From a virus, in IMG/VR virus record IMGVR_UViG_3300040811_001275, positions 1 through 42,550 of that record: a stretch of 42,550 nucleotides of DNA; one strand, written 5' to 3'. This document shows, piece by piece, positions 1 through 6,665 of the stretch; the first letter of the stretch is position 1, and each line of letters begins with the position of its first letter. The position numbers and the translations under genes were made by a program. The notes below the pieces were generated by a model. It saw only the letters and a list, made by a program, of their open reading frames with translations. It was not told where the DNA came from and did not search any database.

Positions 1-239
1 TCAAATCCACGTTCTCTACAGAACTCATCAACGTATGGTAATAGTCCGATATAAATCTTTTTAGTTTTTAGAGAGAAGAGTCGTACCTTACCATCCCAAA
101 ATTTATTTTTATAGGACGGCATAAACTTTGCGCCTGGCACTGTAAAAGAAAAGAAGTCGTAAAGGTCACGTGCAAGAGAGTCATCACAATTAACCTGCAT
201 AAAGACATCATCGACTTTACGAACCGTTACTCTTTCCAT
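1..239 (-). CDS. uvsW: UvsW-like DNA/RNA helicase, N-terminal fragment
   Basis: This is the first 79 codons of a gene that runs off the low-coordinate edge of the window. In T4, UvsW is a superfamily 2 helicase that unwinds branched recombination and fork intermediates and R-loops, and it helps switch replication from origin to recombination mode. The N-terminal domain of the family is recognisable: a region like DLYDFFSFTVPGAKF followed by FWDGKVRLF matches the T4 pattern of an acidic stretch, DFFSF, then NWDGRIRL. The helicase motifs lie outside the window. The ATG directly follows the stop of the oxygenase gene (TAATATG), with no clear Shine-Dalgarno, so translation is probably coupled. 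The neighbourhood, two genes after uvsY, fits the marine T4-like order. Confidence 0.85.
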   Translation of the reverse strand, partial: MERVTVRKVDDVFMQVNCDDSLARDLYDFFSFTVPGAKFMPSYKNKFWDGKVRLFSLKTKKIYIGLLPYVDEFCRERGF

Positions 240-240
240 A

Positions 241-921
241 TTAAACGTATGGTTTACCCACTAACCATCCTACTAAAGATATACGTGTACCACTTGTAAC
301 AGGTTTAACTTGATGATGTACAAATGATGGGAAGACAATCATGCTACCTTTTTCCTTTGCAGAGAATGGTAATGGTTGAACAATATCGTCTAAATTAATT
401 GTTGTTTGATTTGGTTTCAATTTATCGAAGGTGAATTTTGAATCAATATACTGAAAATGACCACCCTCATAATCATCAGGATGGGATAATTGAATGGTGA
501 AACTCAACTTCCTCATTCCACCTTCTCTATACACTTCAGGCCCTGCATCTGTGTGCCATGTGTAAAAGTCTCCTGTAGGTGCATCAGGTCTGTGTTTATA
601 GATTGTGTATTGAAGGGGTTCTAAGTAATCATATTCCCAATTACTCCACCCTGCATCTTGTACCATCACTCCAACACCTTCATGAATTTTGTTTACTATA
701 GATTCAGGCATTTCATGTCCATCCTTACCAAACCATTTGATTTCAGATTGACGTATTTCATTTTTAACATTGAAATCTTCTTCAAGACCATCAGGGTCAC
801 TTTCTGCAAAACCAACTCTACCGTAGTCTACAGGTATATTGTCTGCAGCTTTGTGAATTAGAGCAACTTCTTCATCTGTAAAGAATTGTGTTATAAATGT
901 ACAGTAGTTATTTAATATCAT
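241..921 (-). CDS. PKHD-type 2OG-Fe(II) oxygenase (prolyl hydroxylase-like)
   Basis: The 226-residue product is a 2-oxoglutarate and Fe(II)-dependent dioxygenase of the prolyl-4-hydroxylase/PKHD type. The expected metal triad is visible: H123-x-D125 in WHTDAG, and a distal histidine (most likely H203) in FVHHQVKPV. R213 in the SGTRISLVGW segment is the likely 2OG-binding arginine. Such enzymes hydroxylate proline, asparagine or other residues, or small molecules; the substrate here is unknown. The ATG overlaps the uvsY stop (TAATG) and the stop sits one base before the uvsW start, so it is translated with the recombination genes. It is one of three oxygenase-type genes in the window, and PKHD enzymes are frequent in marine T4-like phages. 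Confidence 0.88.
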   Translation of the reverse strand: MILNNYCTFITQFFTDEEVALIHKAADNIPVDYGRVGFAESDPDGLEEDFNVKNEIRQSEIKWFGKDGHEMPESIVNKIHEGVGVMVQDAGWSNWEYDYLEPLQYTIYKHRPDAPTGDFYTWHTDAGPEVYREGGMRKLSFTIQLSHPDDYEGGHFQYIDSKFTFDKLKPNQTTINLDDIVQPLPFSAKEKGSMIVFPSFVHHQVKPVTSGTRISLVGWLVGKPYV

Positions 922-1364
922 TATGCACCACTCATAAATTTACGCCAATCAATTGTATTCTTAATAGTTTGATGTCTCCATGTGATGTTTTGCATACACT
1001 CTTTTAGAAACTCAATGGTAATTTTAAGATATTCAAGTTTGACGTTTAGTTTTTGTAAATCTTCATCAGAATTATAAAAGATGTTCATGTCATTCTTCAT
1101 GACTTTGAGTCCGTCAAATGGGTCAGGATTCCATCCCAGTTCTTTGATACGATTCTCATCCATCTTTCCGTTATACCATAACCACTTATCTTTAAGTAGT
1201 GTATCGTATTTCATCTGATATTGTTTTAAGAGTATGAGCTTACTGGATAGTAAGTCTGAGTATTTTGCATGAAGTCTAGGGACTTCTAGTGAGGACTTAT
1301 CTAATTCAATATCATCGATTTCACAATCGACTTTCCACATCTCTTTAATTTCATCTAAATTCAT
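921..1364 (-). CDS. uvsY: UvsY recombination mediator
   Basis: The 147-residue product resembles T4 UvsY (137 residues), the hexameric mediator that loads UvsX recombinase onto gp32-coated single-stranded DNA. It has the same mostly helical, charged character, with an N-terminal half rich in Lys and Glu, a WNPDPFDGLK-type loop in the middle, and a C-terminal helix ending in WRKFMSG. Identification rests on this overall likeness and on position before uvsW. An in-frame TTG lies five codons upstream at 1379, but the ATG at 1364 is the better start because the family begins at about MNLDEIKEMW. Neither start has a strong Shine-Dalgarno. The stop overlaps the next ATG as TAATG. Confidence 0.8.
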   Translation of the reverse strand: MNLDEIKEMWKVDCEIDDIELDKSSLEVPRLHAKYSDLLSSKLILLKQYQMKYDTLLKDKWLWYNGKMDENRIKELGWNPDPFDGLKVMKNDMNIFYNSDEDLQKLNVKLEYLKITIEFLKECMQNITWRHQTIKNTIDWRKFMSGA

Positions 1365-1399
1365 AATATAAAAATCCAATTAGTAGTATTTCTCTTCCA

Positions 1400-1606
1400 T
1401 TATTTTTTAACTTTGTAATAGAACATTGTTAAAAAGTAAAAAATGATTAACATTTCTAAAATTAAACAAATCCAAAAAATAATTTCGTTAAAAGCATCAT
1501 CTCTAGTGTTTGAAGTTAATAACAGTGTGTTTATTACTAAGGCAGTAAAAACACTTAACTTGTTTGTTGCTAAGTCTTGGTTTATTGAATCTTTAATTTT
1601 TTTCAT
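1400..1606 (-). CDS. small two-helix membrane protein, unknown
   Basis: This 68-residue protein has a lysine-rich N-terminus (MKKIKDS) and two hydrophobic segments, roughly residues 18-30 and 42-62, the second ending in FYYKVKK. That pattern predicts a small inner-membrane hairpin with both ends in the cytoplasm. I do not recognise a family. A TTG one codon before the ATG would add a residue; ATG at 1606 is preferred. No Shine-Dalgarno is evident. A late-type promoter box at 1679-1686 and a leader hairpin at 1653-1670 lie upstream, so it may be expressed late, with uvsY, the oxygenase and uvsW following it. Confidence 0.6.
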   Translation of the reverse strand: MKKIKDSINQDLATNKLSVFTALVINTLLLTSNTRDDAFNEIIFWICLILEMLIIFYFLTMFYYKVKK

Positions 1607-1652
1607 CAATTTATTTTAAAAGTTTCAGTAACTTTTGTGTAGGTTTTATTTT

Positions 1653-1670
1653 TAGTAGTATTTTCTACTA
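1653..1670 (-). promoter_or_regulatory. leader hairpin near predicted 5' end
   Basis: TAGTAG and CTACTA form a 6-bp stem around a six-base loop. It starts about three bases downstream of the +1 predicted from the late box at 1679-1686, so the transcript of the small membrane protein gene would begin almost directly with a stem-loop. The U-run after it is not strong enough for a terminator. Confidence 0.4.
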
Positions 1671-1678
1671 TTATAACA

Positions 1679-1686
1679 TATTTATG
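1679..1686 (-). promoter_or_regulatory. late-type promoter box (CATAAATA)
   Basis: CATAAATA on the minus strand matches the T4-like late consensus (TATAAATA, often CATAAATA in marine relatives). It lies in the 82-base gap between the gp3-like gene and the membrane protein gene and predicts +1 near 1673. Confidence 0.5.
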
Positions 1687-1691
1687 GTGTT

Positions 1692-2228
1692 TTAGGAAGT
1701 GGATTCTATCTCGTAGTATGTGAATCTGAATGACACTGTGGTCGATACTGCTTCTGCTTCTGCACCTGATTCTAATTCTAATGCACCTAATGAGATAGGG
1801 AAACAGTCGTGGAATCTGAAGAATCTATTGGGAACGTTTTTGTTAGTGTTCATTACTAGTGTAATGTCACTGTATTGGTTTAGGTCATTCTCTACTGAAC
1901 TGTAAGTACCTGAACCAGTTTTGATGGAATCTACGTATGCAGAGTATGCTTCAGGATTTGCAATAGGAACAATTGCATCCATCCAATCGTAAATTTCTTT
2001 GAAGTTCTCTAAGTCTTCGTCTACTAAGAACGTGACATCAAGTGTATCGAATGACACTTTGTCGCCAGGAAAATATGCATCCAAACCCACACCTGCAGCA
2101 GATGTAGTTTCTGAGAATGACATGCCTGGAATGTTAACAGACTTTACATAGTACTCCACTGTGGGTACTTTGTCTACCAACAATCTAAAATTGTTCTTGT
2201 TAAGTATTGACTTATTGATTGTTGTCAA
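1692..2228 (-). CDS. 3: gp3-like tail completion/sheath stabiliser (gp19-superfamily fold)
   Basis: The 178-residue product belongs to the tail tube/tail terminator superfamily. The N-terminus has the signature NFRLLVDKVPTVEYYVKSV followed by NIPG, then a TFLVDEDLENF segment and a C-terminal FPISLGALEL. The real tube gene gp19 is at 8237-8734, so this is a second member. Marine T4-like phages carry the tail completion gene 3 between gene 23 and uvsY, which is where this one lies. The start is a TTG with an upstream AAGGA; the frame is closed by a TAA two codons earlier and the next Met is at residue 35. It overlaps the end of the preceding gene by 17 bases. The specific gp3 assignment is inferred from position and signature. 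Confidence 0.65.
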   Translation of the reverse strand: MTTINKSILNKNNFRLLVDKVPTVEYYVKSVNIPGMSFSETTSAAGVGLDAYFPGDKVSFDTLDVTFLVDEDLENFKEIYDWMDAIVPIANPEAYSAYVDSIKTGSGTYSSVENDLNQYSDITLVMNTNKNVPNRFFRFHDCFPISLGALELESGAEAEAVSTTVSFRFTYYEIESTS

Positions 2229-2436
2229 CTTTTATTATCCTTTTTGTTGATGTTGTATCTTGATAGTCGTTACCACGATATTCTCTAGTAACCATCTTTT
2301 CACAAAGATACCCATCTTGAATGTATGTTGTAGTAATAGTTCTACTCAATACATTAGTTGTTTCGACACCATCAGGGAATGCTTCTTTCTCCCATGGGCC
2401 TTCTAACACTTTCACATTTTTTGCATATTCTGACAT
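2212..2436 (-). CDS. small conserved-looking phage protein, unknown
   Basis: This 74-residue protein (MSEYAKNVKVLEGPWEKEAF at the N-terminus) is polar, has no membrane segment and ends in a basic stretch, TSTKRIIKVDNNQ. I do not recognise a family. A good Shine-Dalgarno, AGAGGA, lies about eight bases before the ATG. It has its own late box (2481-2488) and a strong leader hairpin (2453-2475), and it overlaps the gp3-like gene downstream, so the two are probably translated together. Its place in the structural module suggests a virion or assembly role, which is inference only. Confidence 0.65.
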   Translation of the reverse strand: MSEYAKNVKVLEGPWEKEAFPDGVETTNVLSRTITTTYIQDGYLCEKMVTREYRGNDYQDTTSTKRIIKVDNNQ

Positions 2437-2452
2437 AATTATTCCTCTGAAA

Positions 2453-2475
2453 ATGGGGTAGTAAATCTACCCCAT
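2453..2475 (-). promoter_or_regulatory. perfect 9-bp hairpin at predicted +1
   Basis: ATGGGGTAG, a five-base loop ATTTA, then CTACCCCAT form a perfect stem on the minus strand. The upstream box CATAAATA at 2481-2488 predicts +1 at 2475, which is exactly the first base of the stem. It could protect the 5' end of the message. A TTTTC follows the stem, so a terminator role for the preceding gene is also possible. Confidence 0.6.
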
Positions 2476-2480
2476 AATAC

Positions 2481-2488
2481 TATTTATG
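2481..2488 (-). promoter_or_regulatory. late-type promoter box (CATAAATA)
   Basis: CATAAATAGTATT precedes the 74-residue gene and predicts +1 at 2475. The same TAAATAGTATTATGG string occurs at the promoters of the genes starting at 24769 and 29140. Here the ATG after the box opens only a two-codon frame (ATG GGG TAG) inside the hairpin. Confidence 0.6.
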
Positions 2489-2704
2489 TTATTTCTCGTT
2501 TACAAAATCATTAAACTGTTTTGCAGTATCAATAACATCTTGTGCTGTGTAAGTCCTTAAAGGTATTTCCTTTTTAGACTCAGCATGATTGTCATTCCAC
2601 GAATGAATGGTCTGTCTTTCATTTTCGATGTTGTTGATGATGATTCCCTCTGCGAGAGATAATAGGTCGGCACGGATTTCGTACCCTGATTTAGTATTAC
2701 TCAT
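2489..2704 (-). CDS. small phage protein downstream of gp23, unknown
   Basis: The 71-residue acidic, soluble protein starts MSNTKSGYEIRADLLSLAEG and ends in an amphipathic segment, AQDVIDTAKQFNDFVNEK. It looks like the small helical proteins found next to the capsid gene in T4-like marine phages, but I know no function. A strong Shine-Dalgarno, AGGAG, sits seven to eight bases before the ATG. It forms its own unit: the gp23 terminator (2770-2793), a late box (2755-2761) and a leader hairpin (2733-2750) all lie within 60 bases upstream. Confidence 0.7.
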   Translation of the reverse strand: MSNTKSGYEIRADLLSLAEGIIINNIENERQTIHSWNDNHAESKKEIPLRTYTAQDVIDTAKQFNDFVNEK

Positions 2705-2732
2705 ATTTTTCTCCTGTGTGTGTATGTGTAAT

Positions 2733-2750
2733 TGTATCCACTTGGATACA
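2733..2750 (-). promoter_or_regulatory. 8-bp hairpin at predicted +1
   Basis: TGTATCCA, a two-base centre, then TGGATACA form a perfect inverted repeat. With the box CTAAATA at 2755-2761, +1 is predicted at 2749, so the message for the 71-residue protein would begin inside or at the first base of this stem. No U-run follows it. A protein-binding palindrome is an alternative reading. Confidence 0.55.
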
Positions 2751-2754
2751 CTTT

Positions 2755-2761
2755 TATTTAG
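2755..2761 (-). promoter_or_regulatory. late-type promoter box (CTAAATA)
   Basis: CTAAATAAAAG lies between the gp23 terminator and the 71-residue gene. The CTAAATA form is also seen at 20314-20320 and 24775-24781. Predicted +1 is 2749. Confidence 0.5.
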
Positions 2762-2764
2762 GTC

Positions 2765-2793
2765 AAAAAAAAGGGACTCCGAAGAGTCCCTTT
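2765..2793 (-). terminator. rho-independent terminator of gp23
   Basis: On the minus strand AAAGGGACTC, a TTCG tetraloop and GAGTCCCTTT form a 10-bp stem that runs straight into a run of eight T. This is a textbook intrinsic terminator, 20 bases after the gp23 stop. It closes the capsid transcript. Confidence 0.93.
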
Positions 2794-2812
2794 AAAGTTA
2801 CTAAACTTTTGT

Positions 2813-4117
2813 TTACAGAATGTTGGACACTGCCATCTTTCTGTAGTAGAAGTTAGTTCCATTGGTTGCAAGACCGTTTGATGGAGTTGAACCCACGAAT
2901 GGATTAGACACCATACCGTATCTTGTTTTGAAACCAATTTTTGGTTGGAATGTATTCTCACCAACGGCACGTACCATTTGTAATGGAACGTATGGGCAAT
3001 AGAACATACCAGCATCATAAGGGTTAGACCCTCTGTAACCAACTGTTAAGTAATCAACACCAGCATATGGGTCGATGTATACTTTAACTCTACCGTTTAA
3101 TACACCAGCAAAAGTATTGCCTGTGTCGTCAACGTTTAAGTTAGTTGATAATGCAGGTGCGTAATCTAATACACCAGCCATTGAAAGAGCAGACGCTACG
3201 TCTGAAGAACAAAGGATAAAGTTACCTTTACCTCTTCTTGATTCTTTAGCGATTACGTTTGATTCTCTTTCGATTTGGAATAACAATCCTTTAAACTTCT
3301 CTACTGACCATCTACCATTTGCATCTACGTCTAAGTTGAAAGTACCTGAAACAGCAGTACCTGAGGCACCTGTTTTAGCTTGAAGGTTTACTTCTCTAAC
3401 AACTTCTCTGTTGATTTCTGCAAGGATTTCTGATGAAAGAATGTTTGCAAGTTCTGATTCTGCATCTAGACCGTGGATTGCTTTAAGGTCTTGTGCAAGT
3501 TCGAGTGTGTACTCTGCTTTTAATGCTCTGGATTTGGCAGTCACAGTTGCTTTTTCAATTGTGAATGACATCTCGTTGAATGCGTTAGTTGATGAATCAC
3601 CTAATGCTTCTGCAGTTGCAGTACTCATACCACCGACTGTATCTGTATCATATCCACCTGCGAATGGGTCGCCTGATGGATCAGCATCAACACCAGCTGA
3701 ACTATTTGGGCCGTTTGTAGCGGAGTTCCCAGTTCTAACTTCGTTGATACCCATAGCTTCAGATTGACTTTCTCTTCCAGCAGAAGGATAGTCATTATAT
3801 CTTGCCTTCATGGCAAAGATAAGACCTGTTGGGCCTGTCATTGGTTGAACACCACAAATGTCGTAAGCAACGAGATTTGGCATAGCTCTACGTACTAATG
3901 AGATTAAGATTGGATCCCAGTTAGAAATTGCAGAACTACCAGTAGCATTTAAAGGTGCAGCTTCTTGAAGAGATGCTCTATCTTCGTTTAGAGCTTTCTC
4001 TTGGTTTTCAAGGATTACTGCTGTGACTGCTTTCTTGTAGTTGTCTTTGATCTCAGGAAGATCAGAGTGTTCTAGAATCGGCTGCCACTTTTCTTGTAAG
4101 TTTTCTGATAAAAACAT
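2813..4117 (-). CDS. 23: gp23 major capsid protein
   Basis: The 434-residue product is the T4-like major capsid protein, which forms the hexamers of the head shell. The N-terminal propeptide region is followed by the family's AISNWDPILISLVRRAMPNL segment and then CGVQPMTGPTGLIFAM, both hallmarks of gp23. SLQE-A at residues 49-53 fits the gp21 protease consensus (L or I, x, E), so cleavage after E52 is likely. It is shorter than T4 gp23 (521 residues), as in other marine relatives. The ATG has an AGGGG Shine-Dalgarno and lies 21 bases after gp22. A strong terminator follows. Confidence 0.97.
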   Translation of the reverse strand: MFLSENLQEKWQPILEHSDLPEIKDNYKKAVTAVILENQEKALNEDRASLQEAAPLNATGSSAISNWDPILISLVRRAMPNLVAYDICGVQPMTGPTGLIFAMKARYNDYPSAGRESQSEAMGINEVRTGNSATNGPNSSAGVDADPSGDPFAGGYDTDTVGGMSTATAEALGDSSTNAFNEMSFTIEKATVTAKSRALKAEYTLELAQDLKAIHGLDAESELANILSSEILAEINREVVREVNLQAKTGASGTAVSGTFNLDVDANGRWSVEKFKGLLFQIERESNVIAKESRRGKGNFILCSSDVASALSMAGVLDYAPALSTNLNVDDTGNTFAGVLNGRVKVYIDPYAGVDYLTVGYRGSNPYDAGMFYCPYVPLQMVRAVGENTFQPKIGFKTRYGMVSNPFVGSTPSNGLATNGTNFYYRKMAVSNIL

Positions 4118-4138
4118 TTTTTAAGTTTCCCCTTTAAA

Positions 4139-5506
4139 TTAACCTAATGGTTTTAATTTAGATATTGCAGTAGCATACTTAGACATTGTTGGGTCAGTGA
4201 CTTTATCTGAAGATGCTTCTTCTTCTAAAGTTCCTGTTCCTTCCTCTACCCTTGTTTCTTCTGCAATTGTTTCACCTTCAACTGGAAAGTATGCTTCTTT
4301 GAGTTCGTTAACTTTATCACTAAAGTCTTCGATATCTGTGAAGTCTACACCATTTGATAATGAAACCATCTTCTCTTTTTGTGATTCAGTTAAGTCTTTG
4401 CAGGCTTCTCTGATCACGTTACTTCTCTTGAGTGAATCATTCTCTTCAGTTATTTCCATATTTTTTTGGACTTCACTGTCAAGTTTTGCTTCCATCTCAT
4501 CGAGACGATTTGCGAGTTCGTCAATGACATCGTACTTGTCTTCAGGAACATCAACGTAGTGTTCTACGAATAATGTTTTTAGACCTTCAATAAAGTTTTC
4601 TGTCATTTCTGACCTCAAACCTCTTTCGATTGCAAGTTCGTTTTCTTTCGTCCACTCTTCTGCACAATAAGTCATATACTTGTCCACTGCTTCTGCAAGG
4701 TCGTTCTTGACTTCTTCTGTCGAGGTTTTTAGTTGTTCGTTATATTGTTCTTCAAGTTCTGTCTTGATTTCTGAGACTTTAGAAGACACTGCAGCTTTAA
4801 AGATAGTTCTTGCTTTCTCAGTGTTTTCTTCTGATAAGTCAAGAGCTTCTGAGATTGCAGATAGGTCGTCATCTATTTCCATCTCTACTAACTCTGATTC
4901 GAGGTCAGCAGATAATTGCTCATCTACTTTTTCTTCCTCATCATCTTCGTCTTCGACTTCGTCTTCATCTGATTCCATTTCAGACATAACTTTTTTAACA
5001 TCATCGTCTTCTTTCTTTTTCATAAGTTCAACGATGTTTCGAGCGATTTCTGCCTTTGTTAAGGATTCGTCAACTTCCTCTTCGTCATCTTTGACTTTAG
5101 AGTACATTGCCTGAAGTTTTTCTTTATCCATACCCTTCATTGCGTTGACCATTGCCTTAATTGTTTCCATCTTAGATGGTGAATCCTTTTCAGAATCTTC
5201 GCCCTCTGAAACTTTTTTCAATTTAGGTTGTGCATCAGGTTTACCCTCACCTTTCTGTTGAGAATCACCACTAACTTCTTTAGTACCTTTCTCAGCAGAC
5301 TTGACGGATGCAACTGCTTTGTCAACAGGATTTTCTTCAGGTTTGACGACTTCACCTTTACCACTTTCAATTTTAGCGGCATCAGATGAACCTTGTTTTA
5401 CAGGCGCTTTGTCACCCTTTTCTGCTTTTGAATCAGGTTGTTGACCTTCCTCAATAGCCTCCACAGTTTCTTCAACTGTTTCTAGGTTTTTATCTAACTC
5501 TGCCAT
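4139..5506 (-). CDS. 22: gp22 prohead core scaffold protein
   Basis: The 455-residue product is very acidic and predicted to be mostly coiled coil, as expected for the main scaffold of the T4 prohead, which is degraded by gp21 during maturation. Residues 1-110 are low-complexity Lys/Glu/Ser/Pro. A dense acidic tract of Glu and Asp follows near residues 170-200, then long helical regions. The C-terminus, PTMSKYATAISKL, resembles the tail of other gp22 proteins. It is longer than T4 gp22 (269 residues) because of the N-terminal low-complexity part. The order 21-22-23 supports the call. It has an AGGAG Shine-Dalgarno and its own late promoter at 5537-5544. Confidence 0.92.
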   Translation of the reverse strand: MAELDKNLETVEETVEAIEEGQQPDSKAEKGDKAPVKQGSSDAAKIESGKGEVVKPEENPVDKAVASVKSAEKGTKEVSGDSQQKGEGKPDAQPKLKKVSEGEDSEKDSPSKMETIKAMVNAMKGMDKEKLQAMYSKVKDDEEEVDESLTKAEIARNIVELMKKKEDDDVKKVMSEMESDEDEVEDEDDEEEKVDEQLSADLESELVEMEIDDDLSAISEALDLSEENTEKARTIFKAAVSSKVSEIKTELEEQYNEQLKTSTEEVKNDLAEAVDKYMTYCAEEWTKENELAIERGLRSEMTENFIEGLKTLFVEHYVDVPEDKYDVIDELANRLDEMEAKLDSEVQKNMEITEENDSLKRSNVIREACKDLTESQKEKMVSLSNGVDFTDIEDFSDKVNELKEAYFPVEGETIAEETRVEEGTGTLEEEASSDKVTDPTMSKYATAISKLKPLG

Positions 5507-5536
5507 TCTTTTCTCCTGTTTGAGTTTTATATTATT

Positions 5537-5544
5537 TATTTATA
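5537..5544 (-). promoter_or_regulatory. late promoter (TATAAATA) for gp22
   Basis: A perfect TATAAATA lies in the 40-base gap between gp21 and gp22, with predicted +1 near 5531 and a 25-base leader carrying AGGAG. It would let scaffold and capsid be made at a higher rate than the upstream genes. Confidence 0.8.
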
Positions 5545-5546
5545 TG

Positions 5547-6200
5547 TTAAAGGTTTTCAACAAACCTTTTCCATGCATTTAATTTAACTTCCTGCAATTT
5601 ATTATGTTTTGCAGACTTAATTGTTTCTCTCATCTCTTCTACTTCACGTGCTTTCAGGATACCATTTTCATATATCCATTCAACACCTTCCATAATACCT
5701 TCGACAAATGCCTCAGGAGCGGATGGGTCAGCAACAATATCACCTGCAGTTGCAAGTTGGAAGTCACTTTTCACGTATTGAGCGCCACCCTTCTGTTCTA
5801 GTGAACCTAGACCTCTAGAAGAAACACCCAATTTTGCACCATCATCGATTAAATTTCTTACGATTTGACCGTTTGGTGTACTTAAAATTTTTGCACGTCC
5901 CACATAATTATTTCCATCTTCTTCCAATTTAGTAATTAAGTGTGACACTTTGTCAAGATTGATAGTTGGCCCGTCAGGATGACCTAACTCACCAAATGCT
6001 CTACCTTTCTCAACGAATTCTTTGACATAACGTCCTACCTCTTTCTGCATTACTTCTTTAGGGTAGACACGTCCATTTCTGTTCTTTATTTCTGACTGCA
6101 TGAAGATACCTTCGATGAAGTATTCCTTTTTACCCTGTTCGTTCTCTTCAACGATAATAGGTGATACAGCGTAATCGTTAAATTCTGATATTAATTTCAT
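5547..6200 (-). CDS. 21: gp21 prohead core protease
   Basis: The 217-residue product is the T4-type prohead serine protease (herpesvirus-assemblin-like fold), which processes gp23 and the core proteins. EYFIEGIFMQSEIKNRNGR near residues 26-44 corresponds to the T4 segment around GLYIEGIFMQAEV. H74 in AFGELGHP and S127 in GVSSRGLGS are the likely catalytic His and Ser, and an Asp near 154-158 may complete the site. Length is close to T4 gp21 (212). The start overlaps gp68 by 23 bases, and a GGAG Shine-Dalgarno lies nine bases before the ATG. Confidence 0.95.
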   Translation of the reverse strand: MKLISEFNDYAVSPIIVEENEQGKKEYFIEGIFMQSEIKNRNGRVYPKEVMQKEVGRYVKEFVEKGRAFGELGHPDGPTINLDKVSHLITKLEEDGNNYVGRAKILSTPNGQIVRNLIDDGAKLGVSSRGLGSLEQKGGAQYVKSDFQLATAGDIVADPSAPEAFVEGIMEGVEWIYENGILKAREVEEMRETIKSAKHNKLQEVKLNAWKRFVENL

Positions 6201-6486
6201 CTAATATATCTCCAGTATTGATTCCATCGTAGGACATTTGTAACATAATTTTCTTCATGTCCTTTGTTTCTTTTTCTGCCTGTTTCATGTCTTTATAAGG
6301 GTTACCTCCAGTGAAATCATCACCGTTTAGGTAGACATGAATCTTCCCTTTCTTGTCTTGTGTGAAGACTATTTCAATCTTCTTTCCACCGACTTTCTCA
6401 ATGTCTCTTTTAACCTCTTTTTGTCCTAGAGGTGCTTTGAACTTTGCTTCGTTCAACTCTTTTGACATTGATGCAAACGTTTTCAT
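6178..6486 (-). CDS. 68: prohead core protein, gp68 position
   Basis: The 102-residue lysine-rich protein lies between the gp67-like and gp21 genes, exactly where T4 places gene 68, a minor prohead core protein involved in head-length control. It has a basic N-terminal half (PLGQKEVKRDIEKVGGKK), a central beta-like stretch (IEIVFTQDKKGKIHVYLNG) and a helical C-terminus. Sequence likeness to T4 gp68 is not obvious by eye, so the name rests on synteny. Its ATG overlaps the previous stop (ATGA) and its end overlaps gp21, which indicates coupled translation. Confidence 0.65.
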   Translation of the reverse strand: MKTFASMSKELNEAKFKAPLGQKEVKRDIEKVGGKKIEIVFTQDKKGKIHVYLNGDDFTGGNPYKDMKQAEKETKDMKKIMLQMSYDGINTGDILDEINIRI

Positions 6487-6662
6487 TCGGAATCGTCACC
6501 TTCTTGTGTTGGATTGTTTATCCAATCTAGTTGCATTTCAACTCTTTTCATGTCAACAACTTCTGCAGCTTTCTGTTTGATACCATCAAAAGCAGTTTCC
6601 TTTGCATCGTTCCATTGACCTTGTTCGATTTGGTCTACAACTTTTCTACTTAAATCGTTCAT
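6483..6662 (-). CDS. 67: prohead core protein gp67-like (PIP)
   Basis: A 59-residue frame starting MNDLSRKVVDQIEQGQWNDA fills the gap between the portal gene and the gp68-position gene. T4 gp67, the precursor of internal peptides, begins with a similar helix (LIEAIKSNDLVAARK) and ends in an acidic tail; this protein also has one helix followed by a short acidic end (QEGDDSE). The position between genes 20 and 68 is the same as in T4. It starts four bases after the gp20 stop in transcript terms, and its stop overlaps the next start as ATGA. Confidence 0.75.
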   Translation of the reverse strand: MNDLSRKVVDQIEQGQWNDAKETAFDGIKQKAAEVVDMKRVEMQLDWINNPTQEGDDSE

Positions 6663-6665
6663 TTA

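Noticed and set aside
1380-1400. Six-residue frame (MEEKYY) before uvsY
   Set aside because: It is too short to judge and has no clear initiation signal; the bases may serve as leader.
2467-2475. Two-codon frame ATG GGG TAG at a predicted leaderless position
   Set aside because: It sits in the hairpin arm and the true gene downstream has its own Shine-Dalgarno; it is kept only as part of the leader hairpin.
2758-3042. 94-codon minus-strand frame inside gp23
   Set aside because: It is out of frame with gp23, which is certain here, and runs through the gp23 terminator.
4680-5114. Ser-rich plus-strand open frame of 144 codons
   Set aside because: It is the antisense of the acidic tract of gp22; the poly-Ser run mirrors GAA/GAT-rich codons.
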